From assembly GCA_016839875.1 (NCBI GenBank), contig JAEOTK010000015.1, positions 10,018 through 74,017 on the forward strand: a stretch of 64,000 bases of DNA, in the 5' to 3' direction. Of the stretch, positions 9,901-17,776 are shown piece after piece (position 1 is the first letter of the stretch; each line of letters opens with the position of its first letter). Both the position numbers and the translations under genes were made by a program. The DNA is from Candidatus Heimdallarchaeota archaeon (GTDB taxonomy: Archaea > Asgardarchaeota > Heimdallarchaeia > Heimdallarchaeales > Heimdallarchaeaceae). The notes beneath the pieces were generated by a model. It ran no database searches. It had not been told where the DNA came from and saw only the letters and a list, made by a program, of their open reading frames with translations.

Positions 9901-10565
9901 AAAATGTTGATACTTGTTTGACCTATCCTTTATCTTTCTATGATGCTACATTAGAGCATTCTTCTCCTAAGAATGTTTTACCTCTTATTGACATGATTAG
10001 AAATAGATTAAATGATGAAAGTGCGTATGAAGGTTTTAAGTACTCTCATTGGAATACAAAGATCTTTGATGGACCCGAAACTACTTCGTACAAAGCACTG
10101 ACTAAAATGGAAGAAAAGGTTCGTGCTCAGCTTAGAGTTGCAGAACTAATTCGATCAGTAGATGTACAAGATGTTGCTTCTCGTATAGTAATTAATCATT
10201 TTATACCTGATTTAATTGGAAATTTAAGACGTTTTGGTGCGCAGAAAATCCGTTGTACAAAGTGCAATAGAACCTATCGTCGTATCCCACTTTCTGGAAC
10301 TTGTCATAATTGTGGAAAAGAGAATCTGAATCTTACCGTTTATCAGAAATCTGTTTCGAAGTATTTTACAATGGCAACAAACTTAGTGCATGAATATCAG
10401 CTCTCTGATTATCTGAAAAGTAGATTGGATATTATTAAACATAATATGGAATCTTTGTTTGAGTTTAGTGAAATTTCAGATTCAAAGTCTTCAAAAGGCA
10501 AAAAATCAAACGAACAAGTTGTACTTTCTGATTTCCTTGTAAAGTATAATTCTGAAGAGAAATAG
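6987..10565 (+). CDS. polC: DNA polymerase D large catalytic subunit (DP2)
   Basis: 1192 residues, the catalytic subunit of the archaeal replicative polymerase D. The two-barrel active site carries the acidic motif NADGDED near residue 921-927, after HPYWHAAKRR. Zinc sites are CPECGE...CFSC...CPFC...CSRC (about 678-725) and CTKC...CHNC near 1090-1110, the latter adjoining the PCNA/DP1-binding tail. The length matches uninterrupted DP2, so no intein is present, although inteins are frequent in this gene. It starts GTG, with a second GTG directly after. The exonuclease/DP1 subunit is not in the window. Confidence 0.96.
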   Translation: MVTEISQNGNLSVNVQEYFTSLNQQLQDIYVIASKAREKGLDPSLKVEIPIAEDIADRVEGLIGPEGIGERIRYFERNNLSREQVAFKIAGEICEGKLVSGSKEFLADQAIRASLAVITESITAAPLEGIAKVRIKKNDDGTEYLAIYFAGPIRSAGGTAAGMSVLLADYIREKLGLAKYKPDQREVERYVEELELYNRVSHLQIPTTKEEQRFAASNLTIEITGEPTDKVEVSGNRDLRRVETNRLRGGACLVFNDGLVGRSKKLYKRVIENNLQGWDWFEELISIHDKAGSSQEDIGDKYDVDEDSEDTSDVEIIPNDEEVIVDVGYIKDVIGGRPVFAHPSEKGGFRLRYGRSRTTGLASMGIHPALMGLVNDFLACGTHLRTERPGKGAIVMPVDSIHPPIVRLQNGDVVKINSYEEAKQIRQNIDEIIFLGDMLYGVGEFNQNNHDLIPSGYCEEWWIQELEEALMDLTAEKRLNFIKKFNKLLNKLEKDPLSNMPSSREALDISKELDIPLHPEYTYHWSDLSVDEFKKLRNFVAKEKIIQNNILELPLKDEMKAILDLICIPHKIVNENMNFGIHSFSLLSTLGISEDKIIPLKTKNDKILNAINSVSETKIRAKCPVYTGARMGRPEKAKDRRMRPPVHMIFPIEDTGGRLRDLLKAGEKINIEIEITNRRCPECGETTHRVKCFSCDKPTEIVKTCPFCKIEVSDDICSRCGKGTKSSKRVAYPLDSRIRGIRKIIGPPFPQKVKAVKKLMNKDKVPELLEKGVLRSKHDVFVYRDGTIRFDATDAVLTHFKPNEIKCSVQKLHEIGYTSDIHGKPLEKSNQIIELKIQDIILNIDGGKHLVKISQFVDELLEKVYKLPRYYNATKPADLIGQVIIGLAPHTSAGIVGRLIGFTNAKVNLAHPYWHAAKRRNADGDEDSVLLALDAFLNFSKSYLPEIRGGKMDAPLILVANLNPHEVDDESQNVDTCLTYPLSFYDATLEHSSPKNVLPLIDMIRNRLNDESAYEGFKYSHWNTKIFDGPETTSYKALTKMEEKVRAQLRVAELIRSVDVQDVASRIVINHFIPDLIGNLRRFGAQKIRCTKCNRTYRRIPLSGTCHNCGKENLNLTVYQKSVSKYFTMATNLVHEYQLSDYLKSRLDIIKHNMESLFEFSEISDSKSSKGKKSNEQVVLSDFLVKYNSEEK

Positions 10566-10566
10566 A

Positions 10567-10585
10567 CCTTTGTTTTGTTTTTTAA
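10567..10585 (+). terminator. T-rich terminator after polD large subunit
   Basis: Directly after the DP2 stop the sense strand reads ctttgttttgttttttaa, a run typical of archaeal intrinsic termination, before the next start 50 nt later. Confidence 0.45.
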
Positions 10586-10635
10586 AAGAAACGAATCATT
10601 TTTAACTATTTGATGGTTCTTAAGATTGAAGCATA

Positions 10636-11421
10636 ATGGGGAAAGCTGTAAAGGATGAATCTTCTCTTAAGTTGAAAACACTAGCAAATCCAAAGGGAAG
10701 AAACAAGCATATTTACGCAATAATATCTTTCCTTGTTGTTGTTATATTGACTATTGTGCTATATTTAGTTCCAGATTACTATTTCTTGGAAAAGCTTACC
10801 AATGACACCGTTTTCCAATTTCTGCAATTCTACCAGTATGATGTGGTTTTAGATGGTTATTACAGTGAGCGCGAATTAGGAAGCTCAGCAATTGTTATTA
10901 TCACAAATTTCCTAACAAGTTTAGATGGCCACAATGCTCTTACTCCTGTAATAAGGTCTGTAACAGTAAGTAGGAGATTTGCTGTAGTTAGAGCTTGTAC
11001 TGGTATGCAAGCAGGAGCACTTCTTATGGGATTGATAATTGTAACACCTGCAGATTTCTGGAACAAAGTCAAAGCAACTTTCTATTCTACAATAGCTTTG
11101 ATAATTGGAAATTTCCTCCGAATAGCTCTTGTAATTGGAATGACAATTACATTAGAAGCTAGTTATGGTACAACAGCTTCAGCTGCATGGATTTGGGCAC
11201 ACGATGTATTAGGAAAACCAATAGGTTTCTTTGGAACAATATTTTTTGCCATTATAATAGAGAAACAAGGCGTTCCTATTTTGAATACCGTAAGTATATG
11301 GATTGATTCTTTGTTTGATTTGTTCACTTTCGTAAAGAACTGGGTTGTTTCTTTGTTTGATTCTCCAAAGAAAAGCACTAGTAAACAAGCTAAGAAGAAT
11401 GTCAAAACAAAGGTCAAATAG
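10636..11421 (+). CDS. Archaeosortase/exosortase-family membrane transpeptidase
   Basis: 261 residues with an N-terminal cytosolic stretch, several membrane helices (about 28-46, 122-136, 150-172, 195-212) and a lysine-rich tail. It carries the exosortase/archaeosortase catalytic set: Cys121 in RACTGMQAG, Arg162 in GNFLRI, and His189 in WAHDVLG. The family cleaves and re-anchors secreted proteins at tripartite C-terminal signals (motif, membrane helix, basic end). No dedicated substrate lies beside it; a possible one is the membrane protein at 22167-22745. It follows the polymerase gene by 70 bp and may be co-transcribed. Family call is good; substrate unknown. Confidence 0.8.
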   Translation: MGKAVKDESSLKLKTLANPKGRNKHIYAIISFLVVVILTIVLYLVPDYYFLEKLTNDTVFQFLQFYQYDVVLDGYYSERELGSSAIVIITNFLTSLDGHNALTPVIRSVTVSRRFAVVRACTGMQAGALLMGLIIVTPADFWNKVKATFYSTIALIIGNFLRIALVIGMTITLEASYGTTASAAWIWAHDVLGKPIGFFGTIFFAIIIEKQGVPILNTVSIWIDSLFDLFTFVKNWVVSLFDSPKKSTSKQAKKNVKTKVK

Positions 11422-11498
11422 CTGCTCTACTTAACCATTTTCTTTGAAAAAAACTATTAAAAAGTAAGGTGGTCACTTTCATAAAGTTTTATTAAATG

Positions 11499-11512
11499 AA
11501 TTTTTATATACT
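11499..11512 (+). promoter_or_regulatory. TATA box for gelsolin-like gene
   Basis: AATTTTTATATACT lies about 38 nt upstream of the ATG at 11544. That predicts transcription starting about 10 nt before the start codon. Confidence 0.55.
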
Positions 11513-11543
11513 ATTCTGAAAACAGTTTGAGTGTGAAGCTACG

Positions 11544-12464
11544 ATGAGATTCTTAGAAGTTCAAGAAGATGGATCATTGGTAGAGAGTCAAGAATTAGCT
11601 CTAGGTCCTGAAAAAGTGATAATAGTAGTAGATGAAGACGATAAGAGAATGTGGTTGTGGAAAGGAACAAAGTGTCCAATAAGGAAGAAATTCATAGGGA
11701 GTAGAGCTCTATCTGATTTAAGGAAAAAAGAGTATGGTTTTGCTTATGTTCCACAATCTTGTGATCAAGATGATGAAACAGCAGAATTTGTGGCAATGTT
11801 AGGAAAGATTGGAAAAACTGATCTTGTACCAGATATTGTTAAAAATAGAGCCTCAGAAATTATTGAAAGGCAACGCCAGATTAATGTTTTTGAAGAATCA
11901 GAAGCTGAAGCTTCAGTTCCTTCAACAACTATTTCCGAAGATGCAGCGGGGATAAAAGATAGACCTTCACAGGTTTCTTCTTCCGAATTACCAACCCATA
12001 TGGCAAAAATGGGAGCTCCAGGAAATAGACCTACACCATCAATTCTTACAGCATTAGAATCTGGGGAAATAGACATAAAACCACCTGAAAAACAAGCTGC
12101 ACCAGCAGCACCAGCAGCACCAGTGGCAAGCGAACCAGTCGTTGTAAAAGATTCAGTCTTAGAAAAATCGCTTAAAATTCTTAGAGATTTAGGAACTCCT
12201 AAAGGATTCTTTAGAGATCTGGTTATAATTGGAAATAAGGTCTATACAGAAGCTTATACTGGAGAGTTTGAAGAATTAGACGAACCTCCTGAAGGGATAT
12301 TCTTTTCTAGTTCTCATGTACCCAGAATGATTTGTGAAAATGGTCTTGTACGTGCAATCGAATTCTTGAAACCTGAAGAAGGAGCAGAATTAGGCGAAGA
12401 AGACGAAAAAATAGCACAAGATATTGAAGATTTGCTAGCAATGTTCGAAATAGAGGTAGGCTAA
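11544..12464 (+). CDS. Gelsolin-like domain protein with A/P linker
   Basis: 306 residues in three parts. Residues 1-95 read like a single gelsolin/villin-type domain: the strand VIIVVDEDDKRMWLWKG, then a helix (FIGSRALSDLRKK) and a DQDDETAEFVAML end. Residues about 125-205 are a low-complexity linker with three APA-type units. The C-terminal 100 residues (SLKILRDLGTPKGFF...) form a second compact domain of unknown type, with an acidic end. Gelsolin-like domains are known among Asgard actin-regulating proteins, but this match is by eye and could instead be a lineage-specific fold. It has its own TATA box, and a ubiquitin-like gene follows 45 nt later. Confidence 0.5.
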   Translation: MRFLEVQEDGSLVESQELALGPEKVIIVVDEDDKRMWLWKGTKCPIRKKFIGSRALSDLRKKEYGFAYVPQSCDQDDETAEFVAMLGKIGKTDLVPDIVKNRASEIIERQRQINVFEESEAEASVPSTTISEDAAGIKDRPSQVSSSELPTHMAKMGAPGNRPTPSILTALESGEIDIKPPEKQAAPAAPAAPVASEPVVVKDSVLEKSLKILRDLGTPKGFFRDLVIIGNKVYTEAYTGEFEELDEPPEGIFFSSSHVPRMICENGLVRAIEFLKPEEGAELGEEDEKIAQDIEDLLAMFEIEVG

Positions 12465-12509
12465 GTTAGCAACATCCTTCTTACACTTTTTCTTACTTGT
12501 GGTGATTAA

Positions 12510-12791
12510 ATGAGATTTTACAAGATAGTTATACAAATTCATCCATCTATTCCATCCGATTCAGATATTCTACAAGGTGAATTTGAGGAGGGAACAAATC
12601 TATTAGACGGAATTATCTCCATATTATCAAAAGATCAAAAAATATCAAAAATTATTTTGAGTAATGGAGAAATTAGACCCGGCTTTCTTCTTATTTCAAA
12701 TAAAATTGAACTAAGAACGACAGGAAAAACACGCGATCCCATAACTGAAAATCTGGAGATTCGAATCATTCCCATTTCACACGGAGGATAA
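12510..12791 (+). CDS. Ubiquitin-like beta-grasp protein ending in Gly-Gly (MoaD/Urm1/SAMP-like)
   Basis: 93 residues ending ...EIRIIPISHGG, the diglycine tail that E1-like enzymes adenylate in MoaD, ThiS, Urm1 and SAMP proteins. The pattern fits the beta-grasp fold: an N-terminal strand, a helix around TNLLDGIISILS, a central strand, then a final strand before GG. The SHGG end is close to that of Urm1. It may serve sulfur transfer (tRNA thiolation, molybdopterin) or protein tagging. No E1 or MoaE is in the window. GGTGAT 4 nt before the ATG supports the start. The upstream gelsolin-like gene is probably co-transcribed. Confidence 0.65.
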   Translation: MRFYKIVIQIHPSIPSDSDILQGEFEEGTNLLDGIISILSKDQKISKIILSNGEIRPGFLLISNKIELRTTGKTRDPITENLEIRIIPISHGG

Positions 12792-12866
12792 AATCCTTAA
12801 GTTGAACTAAACTTCTTTAGATATGTTTTTAACCCACTTTATGACTTAACATTTTGTTTGGTGCAA

Positions 12867-12952
12867 GCCAGGATAGCCAAGCGGACAACGGCGCTGGTCT
12901 TGAAAATCAGTTCCTTATAGGATCCAGGGTTCAAATCCCTGTCCTGGCTCCA
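12867..12952 (+). tRNA. tRNA-Ser (UGA anticodon)
   Basis: Class II tRNA. The acceptor is GCCAGGA/TCCTGGC with encoded CCA, the D stem has 3 bp, the anticodon stem is CTGGT/ATCAG around loop CTTGAAA, the variable arm is long (tcct/agga), and the T arm is CAGGG-TTCAAAT-CCCTG. Base 73 is T, while archaeal and eukaryotic Ser tRNAs normally have G. Confidence 0.93.
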
Positions 12953-13003
12953 ACCCTTATTTCTTTGCATGAAATGAGGTTATAAAGGTGAGGTGGAAGC
13001 AAT

Positions 13004-15088
13004 ATGTCCACTATAGAAAGTCCATATATTCTTGGTATAGCGGAAAAACCCCAAGCGGCTAGAAGACTAGCAAATGCTTTGGATGAAGGAAACAAACCCA
13101 CGCATAAGAAGATAAGTGGCGTTCCAGTTTATATTTGTCAAAGAGATGGAAATAGAATTGTTATTGCTCCTGCAATAGGACATCTTTTCACTTTATCTCC
13201 TATTAGCAAAACCTGGAATTATCCTGTTCTAGATTATGAGTGGGTTCCCAGTTATACAGTTAATAAAACAGCTAGAACAAAGAATTTTATTGACACCTTC
13301 AAGGTTCTTGGTAAACGTGCAGAAAATGTCATTATAATGACTGATTATGATCGTGAAGGTGAAGTTATAGGCTTCTTGATCTTGAAATATCTATTAGGAA
13401 AGAATCAAGCAGAACGAATGAGGTTTTCAACACTAACTCGAATTGATATTCTAGATGCTTATGAAAAAAGAGAGAAAGAATTAGATTCAGGTTTTCTAAA
13501 TTCAGGACTCCTTCGTCATTATGTTGATTGGTTATACGGCATTAATTATTCCAGAGCTCTGAGCTTATCTCTTAAGAGAGTATCTGGAAGATTCAAAACT
13601 ATTTCTATAGGCCGTGTGCAAGGCCCTACTCTAAAGTCTGTGGTAAGTCTAGAAAATGAGTTGAGTTTATTTGTCCCCATTCCTTATTGGACAATAGATA
13701 GCGAGGTAAAACTTGGAAATAAGGATTTTAAGGCATTTTATGAAAAATCAAGGATTGAAACACAGAAACTTGCATCGCAGATAGTTAAAGAATGTTCAAG
13801 TTTAGTTGGTAAGGTTTACGATATCTCTGAAGAGCAAACTAACATGTATCCTTTTCCACCCTTTAATTTGGGAGATCTTCAAAGAGAATCATACAAACAT
13901 TTCAGATTTTCTCCTACTAAAACCCTTGAAATAGCCGAAAAACTATATCTGAGAGCTTTGATATCTTATCCCAGAACAGATAGTCAGAAATTACCAATGA
14001 CATTAGGTCATAAGACAATATTAAACAAAATAAGTAATCAAAATGAATATGGTGATTTTGCTAAAGAGATTCTACAGAGAAAGAAATTCAAACCTAGAGA
14101 AGGAAAGAAAACTGATGCTGCTCATCCAGCAATACATCCAACAGGTAATAAATCTGAAGAAAACCTAACTGCAGATGATAAGAAAATCTATGATTTAATT
14201 GTTAAACGCTATCTATCTGCTTTCGGTGAAAAAGCTTTACTAGCAAAGAAATCGATTAAGATTGATGTTAATAATCACAAATTTGAGGTAAGAGGTAGTC
14301 AAATCATATCTGAGGGGTGGATAAAATACTACAAACCTTATATTTCTCTCAAGGAAAGTAGTATTCCAGACGTAGAAATAGATGGTATGGTTAACTTCAA
14401 TTTCATAGAATCCAGTGACCATTTCACTTCTCCTCAAAGACGATATAATGAATCATCTTTATTGAACAAAATGGAAGAAGAAAAAATTGGTACTAAAGCT
14501 ACAAGAGCAGGAATTATTAAAACACTATTCGACAGAGGTTATGTTGAAGGTGGAATAATTAAACCTACACCTCTGGGTTTTGCAGTAATTAATGTTCTTC
14601 AAGATCATTATCCTATATTGATTAAATCAGAAATGACAAGAGAACTAGAGGAAAAAATGGAAATAGTCCAAAATGAAGGAAAGGACATTAATCAGGAAAT
14701 CCTATCTATCAAGAAAGAATTAAAGAATCTATTAACACAATTTCACCAGAAAGAGAGTGAGATTGGTCTTTCTTTATACCAGAATCTTCAGAGTTCTGAA
14801 GAAAGCAAAACTGTTGTTATTGGAAAATGTAAACAGTGTAATAAGGGTGAATTAAGAATAATTAAATCTAGAAAAACAGGTAAGCGGTTCATCGCTTGTT
14901 CTTCTTATTTTGATAAGTCAATAAAGTGCGGTGTAACATTTCCTATACCAGCTTCAGGAAAGATAGTACCTACTAAAAAAGTATGTGAATTTGATGGTCT
15001 TCCTATTATAGAATGGCAAAGAGGAAGAAAGAAACAACAGATGTGTGTTTCTCTAGACTGCCCCTCAAAAAAGAAAGGAGAGCAATGA
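13004..15088 (+). CDS. topA: DNA topoisomerase IA
   Basis: 694 residues, a type IA topoisomerase that relaxes negative supercoils or decatenates DNA. The TOPRIM domain includes IIMTDYDREGE near residue 110. The active tyrosine lies in ALISYPRTDS near residue 320. The C-terminus has two cysteine clusters (CKQCNKGE...CSSYFDKSIKCG and CEFDGLP...CVSLDCP), a topoisomerase zinc ribbon and a degenerate second one. The archaeal form resembles topoisomerase III in layout. GGTGAGGTGG upstream of the ATG gives a strong ribosome binding site. The small zinc protein starts 3 nt after the stop. Confidence 0.93.
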   Translation: MSTIESPYILGIAEKPQAARRLANALDEGNKPTHKKISGVPVYICQRDGNRIVIAPAIGHLFTLSPISKTWNYPVLDYEWVPSYTVNKTARTKNFIDTFKVLGKRAENVIIMTDYDREGEVIGFLILKYLLGKNQAERMRFSTLTRIDILDAYEKREKELDSGFLNSGLLRHYVDWLYGINYSRALSLSLKRVSGRFKTISIGRVQGPTLKSVVSLENELSLFVPIPYWTIDSEVKLGNKDFKAFYEKSRIETQKLASQIVKECSSLVGKVYDISEEQTNMYPFPPFNLGDLQRESYKHFRFSPTKTLEIAEKLYLRALISYPRTDSQKLPMTLGHKTILNKISNQNEYGDFAKEILQRKKFKPREGKKTDAAHPAIHPTGNKSEENLTADDKKIYDLIVKRYLSAFGEKALLAKKSIKIDVNNHKFEVRGSQIISEGWIKYYKPYISLKESSIPDVEIDGMVNFNFIESSDHFTSPQRRYNESSLLNKMEEEKIGTKATRAGIIKTLFDRGYVEGGIIKPTPLGFAVINVLQDHYPILIKSEMTRELEEKMEIVQNEGKDINQEILSIKKELKNLLTQFHQKESEIGLSLYQNLQSSEESKTVVIGKCKQCNKGELRIIKSRKTGKRFIACSSYFDKSIKCGVTFPIPASGKIVPTKKVCEFDGLPIIEWQRGRKKQQMCVSLDCPSKKKGEQ

Positions 15089-15091
15089 GAA

Positions 15092-15328
15092 ATGAATGCC
15101 AATAATCAATTATGCCCCATTTGTAGAACTAAGAAGCAAGCTGCTAGTGAGAAGTACTGTAGTAATCACAAAACAGCAAAAAATAAATTACAAAGAGGTT
15201 ATGAATCTTGGTTGAAAGCATATGGTGTCCTTTCTTGGGATGATTTTCTTCAAAAACTCCTAAATCTAACAGATATTGTTGGTACACTCATAAAAGATGT
15301 AGCAGAATATGAGATGTATTTCAAATAA
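15092..15328 (+). CDS. Small zinc-binding protein coupled to topoisomerase
   Basis: 78 residues of unknown function. An N-terminal treble-clef-like zinc motif (CPICRTKKQ...YCSNH) is followed by a helical domain rich in aromatic residues (YESWLKAYGVLSWDDFL). It starts 3 nt after the topoisomerase stop, so it is translated with it and may be a partner or a DNA-binding accessory. Convergent with ftsY. Confidence 0.6.
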   Translation: MNANNQLCPICRTKKQAASEKYCSNHKTAKNKLQRGYESWLKAYGVLSWDDFLQKLLNLTDIVGTLIKDVAEYEMYFK

Positions 15329-15360
15329 GCAAGATTGTTTTCAATTAAAATAGAGTGTGC

Positions 15361-16272
15361 TTATTTCTGAGGTATGATGTTATCAATTATTTTCTCAGGA
15401 ATAAACGGCTCTAAATCAGTATATTTCTGACCAACACCCATGAAAATTATAGGACTTTTGCTTAGGTGAGTAATTGAAACAGCTGCTCCTCCTTTTACAT
15501 CAGCATCTATTTTATTGAGAATTGCGGCGTCAATTCCTATTTTTTCATTAAACAATCGAACTTGAGAAAGTAATGCATTTCCTGTTAGTGCGTCACCAAC
15601 AAAGATCTTCAGATCTGGTTGTGCGACATTGCAGATTTTTTGCAATTCAGACATTAGATTTGAGCTAGTTTCTATCCTTCCTGCGGTATCTATTAGAACA
15701 ACATCAATTTTCCTCGAAATTGCATGATTTATAGCATCATATGCTACTGCCGCTGCATCTGAACCATATGTTTGAGCTATGACATTTATTCCTAATACTT
15801 CTCCGTGTTTTTGCAATTGCTGAATACTTCCTGCTCTATAAGTATCACCAGCAGCAAATACACTTGAAAATCCATTTTCCTCCAGATATTTACCAAGCTT
15901 TGCAATGGATAGAGTTTTTCCCACTCCGTTAACACCAAAGAATGCAATTATCAGTGGATTATTCTTTTTAGCAGCTTCTTTCACTTCTTTCAGAATATCT
16001 ATTTGCTGGGGAGGGGATAATATTTCAAGCAATACTTCTCTTAGAGAAATTAAGATTGCAGATCTTGAATTAGAGAAGCGAGTATGTTCAGTAGTAGTAA
16101 GTTTTTCCGAGAAATTTTTGCATATGGCATCGGCAGTTTCAACAGCCACCTCGTTCTTAATTAAAACATCTTTAAGTTCTTTAGAAAATTTGGCTATTGA
16201 TCTTGCAGATAAATCAGTTATTGTGATTTTTTTGAATACCTTTGAGACGCTTTTTCGAAGTTGATCAAACAA
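15361..16272 (-). CDS. ftsY: Signal recognition particle receptor FtsY
   Basis: 303 residues, the membrane-docking SRP GTPase. The N domain is followed by the G domain, with GVNGVGKTLSIAKL as G1, DTYRAGSIQQL as G2, DTAGRIET as G3, LNKIDAD as G4, and GVGQKYTDLEPF at the end. No long acidic A domain is present, as in most archaea. It starts with TTG, 21 nt after the prefoldin gene stop, and ends the translation cluster, as is common in archaea. Confidence 0.95.
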   Translation of the reverse strand: MFDQLRKSVSKVFKKITITDLSARSIAKFSKELKDVLIKNEVAVETADAICKNFSEKLTTTEHTRFSNSRSAILISLREVLLEILSPPQQIDILKEVKEAAKKNNPLIIAFFGVNGVGKTLSIAKLGKYLEENGFSSVFAAGDTYRAGSIQQLQKHGEVLGINVIAQTYGSDAAAVAYDAINHAISRKIDVVLIDTAGRIETSSNLMSELQKICNVAQPDLKIFVGDALTGNALLSQVRLFNEKIGIDAAILNKIDADVKGGAAVSITHLSKSPIIFMGVGQKYTDLEPFIPEKIIDNIIPQK

Positions 16273-16293
16273 ATAAACACACGTCCTTTTTGA

Positions 16294-16737
16294 TCACATT
16301 ACTGACTTTACTAATCGGTCAATCTCCCTTAAACGTTCAATTACTTCATTATAGCTGGCTTTAATCTGAGTAATTTGATTTTCTACTTCAGTTTTTTTCT
16401 TCTTAATTCCATCAATAGCATCAGTAATAGGTTTTTCACTATGAACCCCAGCGCCTATTGTAACTATAACATTTTTTGTATCTTGAACTGTAGCATTAAT
16501 GAAATTGCCTGCCCCTATAGGAATAAGAACTGTTTGATTCTCTTTTGAATTGCTAAGTTCTTCTATGGTTTGCTCAGCGTTTTGGATTTCATTGTAATAA
16601 TTATTCAAAATTTCCATTTGTTGATTATATCTAGTTGCCTGCTGCTCCAGTTGTTGAGCTGCTAGAAGTAAGTTGTTTACTTCTTCTTTTGATATTTTAT
16701 CAGGTGTAGGTGAGGTATTTCCAGACACTTTTTTCAC
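16294..16737 (-). CDS. pfdA: Prefoldin alpha subunit
   Basis: 147 residues with two long heptad-rich helices flanking a beta-hairpin region (LIPIGAGNFINATVQD, VTIGAGVHSE), the alpha-prefoldin layout. It assembles with prefoldin beta into the jellyfish-shaped hexamer that holds unfolded proteins for the thermosome. Its GTG start overlaps the TGA stop of LX (GTGA), so translation is coupled. Confidence 0.92.
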   Translation of the reverse strand: MKKVSGNTSPTPDKISKEEVNNLLLAAQQLEQQATRYNQQMEILNNYYNEIQNAEQTIEELSNSKENQTVLIPIGAGNFINATVQDTKNVIVTIGAGVHSEKPITDAIDGIKKKKTEVENQITQIKASYNEVIERLREIDRLVKSVM

Positions 16738-17003
16738 TTTCTTTTTGGTAATTTTAGGTCATCTTCAGTAGCAAATGCTTTTGTTACAACATCTTTGATT
16801 TCTTCAGGATCTGTTATTTCTTTGATGTCTTTTTTATCAACGAAAACTAGATTTCTTTTTACTCTATGTTTGCTACCTAATATTGAATAGACTTGTTCCA
16901 AAGCGTCTTCTTCACTTACAGCTCTGACGTATTTACCAAAAGGTATCAACCGTTTTCTTTTCTTAAATTCTCCACGAATATAGTATGTTTTAACAGAACT
17001 CAT
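16734..17003 (-). CDS. rpl18a: Large ribosomal subunit protein LX (L18Ae/eL20)
   Basis: 89 residues starting MSSVKTYYIRGEFKK, with the VRAVSEEDALEQVYSILGSKH core of LX. It is a peripheral protein of the archaeal large subunit. It lies between aIF6 and prefoldin alpha, the order seen in many archaea. The C-terminal about 20 residues extend beyond the usual end. Confidence 0.92.
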   Translation of the reverse strand: MSSVKTYYIRGEFKKRKRLIPFGKYVRAVSEEDALEQVYSILGSKHRVKRNLVFVDKKDIKEITDPEEIKDVVTKAFATEDDLKLPKRK

Positions 17004-17073
17004 CTATGTTCACCGATTTTTCAACAACTTGCAGTTTGTAAAAGGGTTTTTCAACTTTGTGAAACAATAGTCT

Positions 17074-17745
17074 TTAAGGAGCTAACAAAACTTCAAAGAT
17101 TCTCATACTTTCTGGTCCTGTGCTATCTGAACCAATAACAGCTCCTCTTGAGTTAGCAATTATGCCTACACGAGGATAAGGTATCCCTCTATTAATAGTA
17201 CAAACATCGGCTCTAACCTTCAGTATTGAAGACAATTCTTTTACTTCTTCTTCAGAAAGAAGCGGATGCACTAATGCTCCTTTATTTGTGCTCATAGCCA
17301 TACTGCCAACAAGAGGAGAGCCTAGCAAATTACCTACTGTTACTTCAACATTTAGGATATCTCTAATTTGTGTTTGAGCATTTTTTTCGAACATCTCACT
17401 GATTATTGCACCCTTATCATTCAATGTAATTAAATTTCCAAGAGCTGTAAATTTACTATCTATTTCAACAATTTCAACATTCTCCAGATTATCTTGAAGT
17501 AATTTGATCTCCTTTCCAGAAGTATTTAGAGGAACTAATAGTGTTTTGGAATTACCTACTGCAAGAGTACCAACTAAAACAGAATTTGCAATAGTACTTT
17601 GAACAATTTCGACATTTAGAGTATCTAGTATGGTTTTAGTAACGCTTTCTTTAGTTCCAAACGGAACAACAGAATATTTTTCTGTTGACATTGCAAAAAT
17701 TCCTAGGCTTGAATTGCCTAGAACTGTACTCTTTGATATTTCCAA
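17074..17745 (-). CDS. eif6: Translation initiation factor aIF6
   Basis: About 223 residues, the anti-association factor that binds the 50S subunit and blocks premature joining. The five-fold pseudosymmetric repeat is visible as recurring G-N/S-S-x-x-G/V units (VLGNSSLGIFAMST, VLVGTLAVGNSK, TALGNLITLNDKG, LLGSPLVGSMAMSTNKG, RVGIIANSRGAVIG). Two TTG codons can start it: the first abuts AGGAG with no spacing, so I chose the second, 9 nt downstream. Confidence 0.94.
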   Translation of the reverse strand: MEISKSTVLGNSSLGIFAMSTEKYSVVPFGTKESVTKTILDTLNVEIVQSTIANSVLVGTLAVGNSKTLLVPLNTSGKEIKLLQDNLENVEIVEIDSKFTALGNLITLNDKGAIISEMFEKNAQTQIRDILNVEVTVGNLLGSPLVGSMAMSTNKGALVHPLLSEEEVKELSSILKVRADVCTINRGIPYPRVGIIANSRGAVIGSDSTGPESMRIFEVLLAP

Positions 17746-17776
17746 AATTGTCAACTCCTAAAAAATAAAGGAGAAA

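Noticed and set aside
6987..10565. Intein in polymerase D large subunit
   Set aside because: The protein has normal length and continuous motifs, with no intein splicing blocks.
12097..12125. Microsatellite or CRISPR-like repeat
   Set aside because: It is a short in-frame coding repeat giving the Ala/Pro linker, with no spacers.
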